Below, one piece after another: positions 22,690 to 34,134 of a stretch of DNA of 64,000 nt (positions are counted from its first letter, which is position 1; each line of letters begins with the position of its first letter). The position numbers and the translations under genes are program-made. Under the pieces are notes generated by a model, which was not told the origin of the DNA, made no database searches, and saw only the letters and a list, made by a program, of their open reading frames with translations. Origin of the DNA: Tetrahymena elliotti 4EA (Eukaryota; Ciliophora; Oligohymenophorea; Hymenostomatida; Tetrahymenidae); assembly GCA_000231825.2 (NCBI GenBank), contig JH720304.1, positions 29,230-93,229 on the forward strand. The letters run 5' to 3'.

Positions 22690-22890
22690 TTTCTGTCATA
22701 AAATTTCATTAAATCTAAAACACTGATTCCCAAAAATCTAAAAAAAAGGAAAGAGATTTGTTTGTATCTTTTATTTTCAATAGGATTTATATCCTTAAAT
22801 CACCCCAATATTTCATCTTCTTCTAGCTTTACCAAACTTAATTATAATCTGCATTCTTGGGATTTTATAATTTACTATTATATTAAAGAT
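22690..22890 (-). pseudogene. Scrap of Tc1/mariner-type transposase
   Basis: On the minus strand, a Trp-Gly-Asp stretch is followed, in a shifted frame, by Asp-Ile-Asn-Pro-Ile-Glu-Asn-Lys. This resembles the third catalytic block (S-P-D-L-N-P-I-E-N) of Tc1-type transposases, and a Phe-Trp-Glu-Ser stretch follows, as often seen downstream. Only this C-terminal part is recognisable and it is frameshifted. It differs from the copy at 2709-3731. Confidence 0.4.
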
Positions 22891-23175
22891 AGTAAGAACA
22901 TAAATATTTTATCAATATTGATTTTTGATACTTTATAAGATAGAATTTCGATTTAATATTTGTAATTCTTTCATTGTTTATCCAAAACAATTTTATTAAT
23001 TTATTATTTGTAAGCGAAGCAATTCAAATCAATCAAAAAATAGTAAAAAAAACATTTGGTATTTTCTCTATAAAATCATTCATTTAAACCAAGGTTTCTT
23101 TTAATTAAATTTATGAGAATGAATTTTATTTTTTTAGGCTTTTAATTTCTCACTTACTTTATCTTTATTTACAAA

Positions 23176-23373
23176 ATGAAAATTGACTTAAAGTTAAATT
23201 TTATAGTTCTTGCTTTCACTCAATCATGCAGTAATTTTGGAGTAAGTCAATAAATGAGTGATCTGCCAGGTAAATGCCTTACGGAAAGATCAATCAATTT
23301 AAAAATTGTCTAAAATGTTTACAAAACCTCTTTATTAATCTACTTTTATTTTGTAATTTAACATCTAAATTGA
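23176..23373 (+). CDS. Small ORF with possible signal peptide
   Basis: A 65-codon ORF. The N-terminus is Met-Lys-Ile-Asp followed by a short hydrophobic run (Phe-Ile-Val-Leu-Ala-Phe) and Ser-Cys-Ser, which could be a secretion signal. Pro-Gly-Lys-Cys and a hydrophobic C-terminus follow. There is no homology cue. It may be a first exon or chance. Confidence 0.25.
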
Positions 23374-24146
23374 TTTGCTTTCTTGATAGATACTTTTAGG
23401 GGACAAAAATAAATTTATTTTCCACTTTCCTTAACTTACTTTAAAGCATCTCTTTCTTTCATCTCATCACTTCTTGAATATTTTAATAAAACATCTTGTG
23501 TATTTGCCCAATAAAAATAAATTTTGAAAGCAGGTTTCTTAATAATTTTTTTTTGTAATTGCATCCGCTCATTAATATCGATCCACCAATTTATTTAATA
23601 AATATCAATTTTACAATTCAGCCAAATTTCATTAGGGAATACTTATCTTTGTCACACAAGTTACAAAGAATTGATAAATTCTAAAGAATATTTTTCCCGC
23701 TAAATAAGCTGGATCTATCTATTTGTTAATTTTAACTCTAAAATTAAAAAGAAATTGAATTAAGTAAGAGTCATTCCTATACAAATTGAAAATTTAGAAA
23801 TTGATAAATCTAAATAGAAGAGTCAAAATCGAAAATATTCATTTGAAATATCATAGAAGTATACATAAATTATATAAACAATAGAATTAAAACATTAAAA
23901 AGATATTAAAATTTGTTTTAATTTTAAATTATTAACAAAAAATAATAAAACTTTCCATTTTTTGAAGATTTAATCTTTTTTCTATGTAGATATTTATAAT
24001 TAGGTGCTATTTATGTATTTGATCTACTTATTTAATGAAGCAATCAAATAGTAAAAGTTCATTTATTTTCTGTTTTTATTTATATTTATATCTGTTGGAT
24101 TTTCAATGATTTATTATATCTTATAACTACTATTTCACAATTTATT

Positions 24147-26167
24147 TCAGAGGTTTAACATAAAACTTGATGCTTTTTATTTTAATATCTAAATGGCTTC
24201 CTTTACTATCTCGTGAGGTTCGTAAATTCCAACACTTTCAACTGTAACTATTAACAAATAAAAGATAAAAATCAATTTTTAATTATTTTTTAAATTTAGC
24301 AAATAGCAAATTTTTAAAATTGGCTCTATTAAGCGATCAGAAAAATTTTTATTTTTTAATTTAAATCGAATAAATTATTTACAAATAAAATGTTCTTTCT
24401 TTTTAGCTAATTCAATCTTTGAGTTGAATTCATCATCTTCTCTAATGCATTCTCTGCACATAGTACAAGCTCTTTCATTAGAGACAACAGCCTTATTATC
24501 TATTTAGATTAAAATTTTAAATTAAAAATGAAGTTTTAAATTTATTGTGTCTAAAATATTTTTCATCAAGAAATAAAGATATTTTGAAAATTATTAATTT
24601 GGTTAACTGTATATTTTCATTTTTAATTGAATTGTTTTTGATAATAATCAACAATTTTGATGATATTTTTTTTTTCATTTTTTGAATCCAAAATTTAGCT
24701 TAATTATTGTAACAATAAATTTAAATTACAGTATATTAAAAATTAATAAATATTTTTTTATATTTCTTTAAAATGATAATTTAATCTAGAATGTAAACAA
24801 ACTAATTATTCTAAATTACTTTAAACATCAAAAACTTTAAGAGGGCAACGTTCCTTTAACTCTTGAGCTTTACCTCCAGTGATGTCACTATTTATATTGA
24901 TTTCAGGCATTAAACGATAATAAGTAGTGCAAACAGGAGACCATTTAGCATGTGTTTTACCAATACCCTTTTGACATATAACTTCACAAATAATTTCTTG
25001 GTTTTCTCTTAATTTGGCAACTATAATATCATCATGAACCATTCTGATAGGATTTTCTTCAAATTTATTAGTTTAATCACCTTAAGGAACCCATTTGAAA
25101 TCACCACTATAGACCTATATACATATATTTATGTTTCATAAAAGACTAAATATTTTATAAAAACAAAATTTACAATAGCATTTTCTAAGTAAGTTTCAGG
25201 AGATAAATTTTCTAAATCTGCTTCAGAATAATTCTTATATTATTCTTTCTTTGAGCATTTAATCTTTAAAGTGAATTTTAAAGAGTTCTTTTCATTGTAC
25301 TCATCTTCTTCTGTAATATAAAAAATATTTAATATCATTATTGAATAAATCAAAAATATCAATGAAAAATATTTTTGAAAGAATTTAAGCTTGCTAAATA
25401 TAACTATAACTAACCACTTTTCTATAATATTTTTATAGACCCTTAGAAGATTTTTATGTGAATAACAAAATGAAATTATTTTTTACCTTGCTTTTCTTCA
25501 AAAAGACGAGGATCAGCATAAATTGGAATTAAACCAAGTCTGTGTGCAAGAACTTCATCAGGAATAATAGAAGTATTTTAGTAAATATAAACTTTGTGAA
25601 TTGCCATAGTTGGAACCTAAAAATTTAAAACAATGAATTAGAAATGATGATATATGCTTGAGTATTATATATTTCTTATTTGATAATATAAAATAATACT
25701 TCTGCAATCATAATTCTTCTCAAAGCATTAGCTATAGGAGCATCAACACCCATTAAATCAAATTCTAATTCTTTATTTTTATTGTCGTATCTAATAACAT
25801 CTATTTTAATATTTTCCTTAAAGGTATTGAAATCTTCTTCACTGGTGAAAGCAGCACTATAGTTCATTTCTTAACTCTATTCGTTAAAAAAAAATCATTT
25901 CTGAATTCATCATAAAATCAACTTAAATTTTTTTAGATTCTAACTAATTTATACATTCATTAATATATCAAATTTACAATAAACCTATAAAAATGGTTAA
26001 GTTCATAATTGATATGTTTAATTTGTAAATTTGATGATGTTAGGAAAATCCTAATGAAATTTTAGAGCTATTTATTAAAACTTCAAAAAAATTATAAACT
26101 ATACATGTTGGATGCCTTCGTTTGTGAAGACAATATTTTTCTTCATTTTTTGAGTTTTATTAGACAT
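24147..26167 (-). CDS. RPAC1: RNA polymerase I/III subunit RPAC1 (AC40, POLR1C)
   Basis: Seven exons (26105-26167, 25700-25876, 25487-25616, 25174-25310, 24820-25114, 24383-24499, 24147-24241) join in phase to 337 residues, close to yeast (335) and human (346). RPAC1 is the alpha-like subunit shared by RNA polymerases I and III and dimerises with AC19 to seed assembly in the nucleus. Diagnostic stretches are [14 protein letters not shown] (residues ~69-82), His-Arg-Leu-Gly-Leu-Ile-Pro (~105-111), Ala-Asp-Pro-Arg-Leu-Phe-Glu, Val-His-Asp-Asp-Ile, Lys-Gly-Ile-Gly-Lys-x-His-Ala-Lys-Trp-Ser-Pro-Val, and the Cys-x2-Cys-x2-Cys cluster at 279-285. The first exon codes only 21 residues and is 228 nt upstream. 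It was placed because it restores the family N-terminus. A shorter protein starting at 25867 is the alternative. Confidence 0.95.
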
Positions 26168-26822
26168 ATTTTAATATTGATTTGCTATATATTTTGTATT
26201 CTACTACTTAAATAGTTTTTATTGTTTAAAAATCTTTTTTATTGTTCTTTATTTTTTAACTTAAAGACAAATTTAATATTTTTTTTTTACATTAATAAAT
26301 CTATTCAGCTCACTCTTCTGTAGCCTTCAAGCATTTATTTAGCTATAATTTAGTTATCTATCATTATAATCTAAATCTACTAGGAATAAAAAATATTCAT
26401 TCTACTTTATTATACTGATAGTTATAAGTTAATTACCAATTAGGATATAATAAGAGATTCTCACATGTTAGTTAAATTGATTTAATTAATTTTATATTTT
26501 TAAGTTAGAGTACGTAAGTTAGAAATCCTTTTAATGGATCCTAAAAAGTTTTTATTTGCTACCTCTCTACAAATTTTGATATTTATTAAAAAGTAATTCA
26601 TAACTTAGCAATTAAAAACATATGTAAAAAAATCTTATTTCTATTTAAATTAATTTTATGTTAAAATTATTGTTTTAAACTTATTTAATAATTAAATTAT
26701 TATGAATGAAGAAAACAATTTTTCAAAAACCAAATTAAAAAATTTACAAAAAAAGAAGAAATTCTGTTTTAAATTCTTTTTCATAAATATAAATATTATT
26801 TTTGTTACAATAAAGTTAAAAT
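26168..26822. other. Intergenic region
   Basis: AT-rich spacer between the 5' end of RPAC1 and the 3' end of the large membrane-protein gene, both on the minus strand. It should hold the RPAC1 promoter. No recognisable element was found. Confidence 0.5.
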
Positions 26823-29800
26823 TCAATTGAGGTAATTAAGATCTTCTTCATTATTATATTCATTAATATTATTATTTTGGTTATTATCATTAATTACTTC
26901 TGAGTTATTGTGCTCTCCAGTATTATTCCTTCTATTCATCATGCTGACACTTCTTAACAGATAATCTAGTTACATACTAAGTCTGTTATATTTCTAAGAT
27001 TTATTTCTTTCTGAGGCTTAATATATATCACTTGGACGGGCATCTCTTTCTTCTTATTATGAAGAAGGCTAGTTATAATATTAAGCTGTAATTTTTGATG
27101 TGGCTGGATATTATCTAACTTAATAATTTTTTTCAGATTAATGATCAGTTGAATTAGTTAATCCAGAAGACATCATATTCTTTCTTTCTTTTTTCTTTTC
27201 AACCTTATTATTTCTTTACTTTTTAATCCATAGAATGATAAATATCAAAGCAATTATTGCTACTAGGGATATAACTATTATAAGTACAATAAACCAAACT
27301 CTGTTTTTAGTTTCTTATTATGTGTCATCATACTGAATTGTGAAATTCATTTACTTTTAAGTAAAGCCGTTAATTAAAGTTATTGATAATAAATCTGCTT
27401 AATCTTCTGATAAAGAAAGATTTAAACCTAAATTTCCATGAGCTTCAAATTCAACAAGAAAATAAGAATAGTTAGAAACTAAGATACGTGATTCACCTTT
27501 ATTATTTGTAAATCCTTCAAATACATAAGAGGTTGAGATAGTTTGTTAAGGTAGAGTTAGAATTCTAACAGGCCAGGATTTATCTGTCTTATTTTTTACA
27601 TAATATTAAATGTAAAACATACTCTCTTATTACTTTTAAAAAATGGATGGCTCAGGATCAAATACAGGTTTATTTTAAGTTGGCTCTCTAGAACAAGAAG
27701 TAAGAATCGATTTAATTTCGAACTAGGAATTTGATTGTGATTAAGAATTAATATTATATATGGTTTTATAATTGAGTGGGGCTCCTTCAAGATTGAAAAT
27801 GACAGGCTTATATCCTGATATATATTCACATTAGTAATATTTACCATAAGTATATACTAATTTATAGACTCCATCAAGATACTAAATTTCGTACAAATTT
27901 ATGTTTGTGCCAACCAAAAAACTGAAGTTATTCAAAGAATTAAGGCTGATTAGCTTAATAGATATTAATTGAATAATATCTTCTTAATTGCTTGTAAGTT
28001 TGAGTAAATAAGATATTTAAGTTGAATTAAAAACAGTGTTATCATAAGCATAAAATTATTTATCAATATATTTAAAGTAAATGATGTTTAATTCAGTTTC
28101 TGATAAAAAAAGCCCAAAGATTTACTAATCAATTTATTCTTCTTCTATACCAGAGCTTATTATCTGCTAAACATCATAATCAACAATATAGGCTCCAGTT
28201 AATTAAAAATTATCAGTTGGAAAAGTTTAAATCACTTAAAGTGAGCAACCACTAGATTCATTTATTTTGTTAAATTTATTTGAGTTTTACTAGTCAGGGC
28301 AATTTATAGTTACTATCTTGAAGATGCTTGTTTTTTGATTCTAAATATAATGTGTTTATATAGCTAAGTATACAATGTTGTTAAACTCAAAAGGTATGAT
28401 ATAATCAACATATCCTATGTATCCTCCAGTAGAACTAATTTAACGAAGAACAACTGAAGCTTCAAAAGGTTTCATTTTATCATATGAAACTTCATAAAGC
28501 TTAAATGTAGTTGATTTTTTCTTTGAAACACAATATATAAGGATCTAGCTATTACTTTTTAAAGTCATCCTACAAGTTGTGATACCATCATTTCCAAACT
28601 TTTGCTTTAATTAATAAAAAAATTTATTTAGTAATATTAATCATCTTATTTGTAAAGATTACATCTTAATCTGAGATCAAAAACTCTTTAATTACTCTTG
28701 ATACTGAAATTTATTCTCCTGAATTGTATTAGTCTTTTTCTATAAGTATTAGATATTTGGTAGAAAGCACAACTATTAAATTTTAACAGTCTTAGCAATC
28801 AGTGCTTTAATTATTTGCATTCTCTGAAAATTCGTAAGACGAAAAATTTATGATATCTTACACATTATAATACTTGAAGTAAGTTTCAGTGAAAGAATAG
28901 TAATATTTTTATAGAGTAAGATAATCTCCAAAAAAGCTATTCTAAGAAGTGAGTTGATCATTGACATTTGTTTCTTTGTTACTTTTATACAATTAAAATT
29001 TATAACTTTCCACAGGTCCTGTAATGTCTTACAAAGGGAATTTAGTTTACATTGAGTAAACATTTTAGTTTTACTAAATATAATTTAAATAAATATTGAT
29101 TTTTAATATATTTTAATCATATTAAGTATTTTACTTTGGAGTTTTGAACTATAATATCATTTGATTATTAATCAATTTAAATTTATGAATCTGTAAAATC
29201 AAACGATAAAGTATATTAATTAAAATGAATATCATATAGATTTATTTTAGAAATAATCATATTCAAATTAATTCTATCATTCGTAGTAATATACGCATTT
29301 GCAAACAGCTTAGGAGAGTAATTTAGATAAGTTATTATTGTTTAACCATTAAATGAAAAGAGACACATTGTTATAGATTTCTTAACATTATTTGTAAATG
29401 GAGCTGCATATAATTAAGGGTTTAGAATACCTTAGTAAAATTTCTAAAACTAAAAATAGATAAATGGGCTATTAGATTGTTTATTTACTTTTGGTTTTTC
29501 ATTTTCAGTCTCACAAAATGAAAACTAATCTGGGATTTATTATGGATATGAGGTAACAACTTGAAATATGGCACTATTTGGAGTAAAATCGTAAATATTA
29601 TACATCAAGTAAGATTTCATTTCTCCTATTCTTAGCTTATAGCTAGTAAAAATATAAATAATTTTTCCATCAGTAAAGTGAGGAGCCTCAGTTTCAACAA
29701 TATAATTAAAAAATGGGAATTATCTATTCCATGTGTAATAGAATGGATTCTAAAAAACAAATTCTTGCATTAATTATGTTCCATGGCCATAGCACAATAC

Positions 29801-32800
29801 AACTAAAGATATTGTATTATCATCAAATCCAAATAAACTAAACATTTATTGATATCTAGTATTTTAGCAATTTTATCCACTTGGTTAGCTTGATAAATCT
29901 ATAACTGCAGATACATGGACTAGTCTATCAAGACTAGGAAGCTAATCATCCGATTTTTCTGAATTTTGCTCATATTTATTTTTCTTTTGATAATTCTTAC
30001 TTTCATCTGGGCATTCTGATTACTTTTGTAAATATAGCTGCTATATTCTTGTTAGAGTATAAATCTATTTTTAAAGTTAATTTTATGAACATAATTAATC
30101 AATTTATTCTTCTTAAACTCAAAATTTTATTTTTAAAAATAAAAAAACAATAAGGTTTACCTTTAAATCAGATGTCATTAAAAATATAAAATCCTCAACC
30201 AAAAAATTATTATCGACTTAAATTATTATGCCTTGATCAAGAGAGTTTAATTTATATTTGTCCACCACTAAAAAAATTTAAGAGCAATAGGCTTTAATAT
30301 TATTTAGCTCATCTAGCTTAGGAATTAATTAGTAAAGTATTAGCTTTTTACAATCTTATGTAACTGTTACAAGGACTCTATTATTAATAAAATTTTAATT
30401 TAAATAAAATGATTGATCAAGATAAACTTATATACGGTTGATAATAGGAAAAGAAATTAATCTATGAGTATCCCTGAATCAAACCAGATGAATCTAATAA
30501 TTCTTCGTTATTAACAAAGTCACCTTCAATTTTAACACATTAATATGATTAAGTTTGTTTATTTGTTATTATTTCACAAACATATCCTATTCTTTGAGTT
30601 TTATCAGCAACAAAAGATAATTCGCTTCCCTCTGAATATGTATCTAGATTACATATTTTACCTTCTCTGTGTTAGATTAAAATAAAAAGTCACTTATTGA
30701 TGTTAATAATTTAAAATATTACTCTGACAAATCTTTAAAAAGCTTTAGGACACATGTGTCTCCAGTGAAATATTTCCTGTCGTAGCTTGTAATACCACAG
30801 TAATATTATTAAATAACACATGGGCTGGAGTAACTAGCTACAACAGCTCTAAAATTTGGAGGATTATATAGTTTATTACTATCATTAATTTGCAAATAAA
30901 AAATAGTCTTGCTATCAAAGAAGTTGTTCTTCACAGAAATAGTTTAATTAAAGTCTATCAAACATTAAAATTTATCATTTTAAACATTAGGCTCATATAT
31001 GAAATATAATAAAGAACCTATTAAAATTAGTATTTATTTAAGATATTTGTATTAGATAAATTAATAATACCTGTGATGCCTGTTTTGATTGGTAAATTTA
31101 CAGTTTATTATTCCCAATTTGTTTTCATCTAAGCTGTTTGTTTAGGATTTAGTACTTATACATTATAAGGAGCCAGTGAAATAGTTATAAGATTTTCTAG
31201 ATTTCTCATCTCAAATGTTTGTTGAGCATTCAATACTATATAGGTACCTTGAATTTTAAAATCTATGATTTCTACTTGTTACATACTTTGTTATTGCTAA
31301 AGAGATTTAGTTTTGATTATCAATGGTTTTTAAGTAACTCTAGTTACTTATAAAATACAAGTATTTGGTAAATAAACCATTATATAATTTCCCATATCAT
31401 AAAAGTTATCGTTTTAGAATAAGTTAACAGGCGATTCAATTTTTTCATAGAAATGCAAAAAATTATTATCATTATTCCTTGAAAATATCTTCACAACAAC
31501 ATCTATGTTTCCGTTCTGATTTTCTGTAAATGTGATATCTCTCATTTAGGCCATGATATATTAAGAGTTGACTGTCACTTTTGTCAACACTAAATTGGCT
31601 TCACCAATTGATAGTGAACCAACAATTAAATTCTAACCATCTTCATCTCTGGTATCAGCAACCTATATTAAAATTTTTTTTTAATTTATAAAAATTAAAA
31701 TAATTTATGGGATACTTGTATTTCATCTATGCAATTATCACTACCAACGAAAAGGGTTACACTATCTTCTTAAATGTATGTCATTTCATGATAACATGAC
31801 TCAGAAAGCCTTTTTATAAAAATTATATTTCAAAAAAAGTAATATGAATAATAAGTTACTAGATAAATGAACATTTTATAGACATTTCATCATCAGAAAG
31901 TACACATTTACAAATGCTACTACAAGCGCATGTCTTATCTTCTTATTTAGAGACTAACATTGCAAATTACCAGTAACTGTTCTAATCCTTCTCATTCATA
32001 TTATAAAGAGGATTTGTAACCATTGATTTTATCTAGAAAGAAGATACATTTTAGCATTAAGGATTCTAAAAAGGTTCCAAATTAACAAAAATGATATCTG
32101 CATCACTGGGAAAATCAGCTCCTTTTTCTAAACTTTTCAAAAATAGAAGATTTGAATTAACATTTGAATCATAAGGTTTTGGACAATACATCACCAAAGT
32201 ATTTGAATAAGAATTACTGATTCTTTGCCCACAAGTGTAAAAATAATTTGATGCTACCTTATTTTTCAAAATATATCTACTGACATTAATTGTTCCAACA
32301 GAGCTTATAATATCATTATTTGGATCTTTTTTTAAAGGTATAAATATCATAGCAAAAATTTATTCATCAGGTTAAGTTTTATCTTGTATATTGCAGTCCA
32401 CATATAAATAACAGTCTTAAGATTGATCAGAAGGAGTGTCTTAAGGTTAATCATCAAAATCATAAACTTCTATATCAAAGCAAGTAAGTTTTTCATTATC
32501 ATTTATGTAGGAGTTTAAATTTTCTTTGAATATTTATTATTTCTGAACAGGATGTTGAGTATCATCAAATATTATTATATATACTTAATTATTAGAACTA
32601 AGAAATATGTGAACGGGCTAATCTTCAGGTGCTTTAGATGCAATTATAGTAATTCCTTCTGCAGGACAACTATCCACTTAATCCGCTTCCAATTCAGGCT
32701 TAAGATTTTTATTGTTGTTATTAGATGTAATATTAATTTCTTGATCTACTATAATGGGTGATGAAGGAGCAAAAATCATTTACTAAATTTATTATTCTGG

Positions 32801-33205
32801 TTTAAAATTTGAAGGATAATTAAAGCAAAATCCTTGACTATCTTATTAGTCACATGGTACTTAGATCCATTAGTCATCTTGTGATGTTATATCAGTTACA
32901 ACAAAGTTATTTAATGGAAAATATTTATCTAAATAAAAGTAATATTATTCTGTTTCATCTGAATTCATAGTTAATAAAAAGCAATCAATTTGTTCACATT
33001 TATCTTCTTCATCCCCTTCATTAAATGAAGATTAAAGTAATTTATTTTACTCTTTTGAACCTTTTTTCAATTAATCTTCTCTAAAAATGCTTTTTTTTGA
33101 TTGTAAACTATTTCTTACTTCAATTTTAGAAGCTATTGATAATTTAGCAAAAATGTTAAGAAGCAAAAAGTAAGCTAAAAAGGATAGATATGTTATCTTT
33201 TTCAT
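26823..33205 (-). CDS. Very large type I membrane protein
   Basis: Nine exons (31884-33205, 31716-31809, 31071-31662, 30723-31017, 30436-30666, 30161-30377, 29135-30064, 28663-29073, 26823-28604), all joins GT..AG and in phase, give 1957 residues. Introns are 53-96 nt. The N-terminus is a signal peptide (Met-Lys-Lys then Leu/Phe/Ala-rich to ~22). The next ~1770 residues form a beta-rich, Asn/Ser/Thr-rich ectodomain with scattered Cys (Cys-Ala-Cys-Ser-Ser-Ile-Cys-Lys-Cys near residue 430). One membrane segment lies at about 1799-1825 (Trp-Phe-Ile-Val-Leu, then Ile/Leu/Val to Trp-Ile-Lys-Lys). A ~130-residue tail follows, basic and then Ser/Gln/Asn-rich. It is likely a surface or secretory-pathway receptor or adhesin. 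No known domain was recognised by eye. An in-frame start further upstream was not found. Its 5' end faces CCDC61 across ~930 bp. Confidence 0.85.
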
Positions 33206-34134
33206 ATCTCCTAAAAGAATATAATGGTAAATATTTTTATTTTTATATTTTATCTTATTTTATTGAACCTAGTTACTTTCAATATTGTATTAATATACCT
33301 TTTAGACTCTATTTATAATTTCTTTTATAATTTAATAAATTAAATTATTTAGTGTTAAAATTATCATCAATGTTACTAATTATGAATGTAAAGATTTATG
33401 AATCTTTTTGTGTGATTTATTATTCAATTGTAATAAATCAGCTAGAATGTATTTGTCCAAAATTGTAACCATTCTCAATAAAATAGCATAATTTATTATT
33501 AGATATTAAAAATTATTTTTATATATTGATACTTTTCTAATAAATTTGTGATGAAAATCAATTCCAAAGTTTTTCCATTAATAGAAAAATTATGATTTCC
33601 CTAAGCAAAATCTATTAATAATCATAAAATGAATTTTTTTAATTTCCAGATATTAAGCAAAGAAAATCAATCAAATATTAATATATCTTGAATAATTTTA
33701 ACTAAAATTATTTTTTTTATCAAGAGTTATTTTTAAAATAGCAATTTTTACAAAAAAATTTTCTATAATTAAAAAGAATGGATAAAGATTTATACAAATA
33801 AACTAATATTGTTAAAAAATTGGTTGACTATTAAAATATAATAATTACTTTGTCACAAAATAATAATCGCTTTTTTAATAGTATGGTTGTTATTTTATTT
33901 GTCTGATTAGATTGTTAGTTTTTTGTTATTTTATGAATACTCTTAAATTTTTAAATAGAAGAAAGAATTTTATAAAAAAGAAAAAAAAAAGATAATATTG
34001 AAATTAATATTTTTAATATAAGAAAAAGGTCATCAACAGAATTTAGAGAAGGCTAACTTATTTAATTAGGTAAAGAGAGTAAAAATATTTATTATAGCTG
34101 ATTAAATCTTCTAGGTCATAAGAAACGTACTAAA
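33206..34134. promoter_or_regulatory. Divergent intergenic region
   Basis: The 929 bp between the start codons of two divergently transcribed genes must hold both promoters. It is almost pure A/T with long homopolymer runs. I can point to no specific element. Confidence 0.4.

Larger units (their letters stand above)
22051..24146. other. Mostly non-coding region with scraps
   Basis: Contains moderately GC-rich non-coding sequence at 22160-22370, a hairpin at 22491-22528, a transposase scrap at about 22690-22890 and a small ORF at 23176-23373. The remainder (23380-24146) is AT-rich with no supported feature. Confidence 0.45.

Noticed and set aside
28848..29063. 71-codon minus-strand ORF starting at an internal ATG
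   Set aside because: It is an alternative frame of exon 8 of the large membrane-protein gene, which is fixed by phase on both sides.
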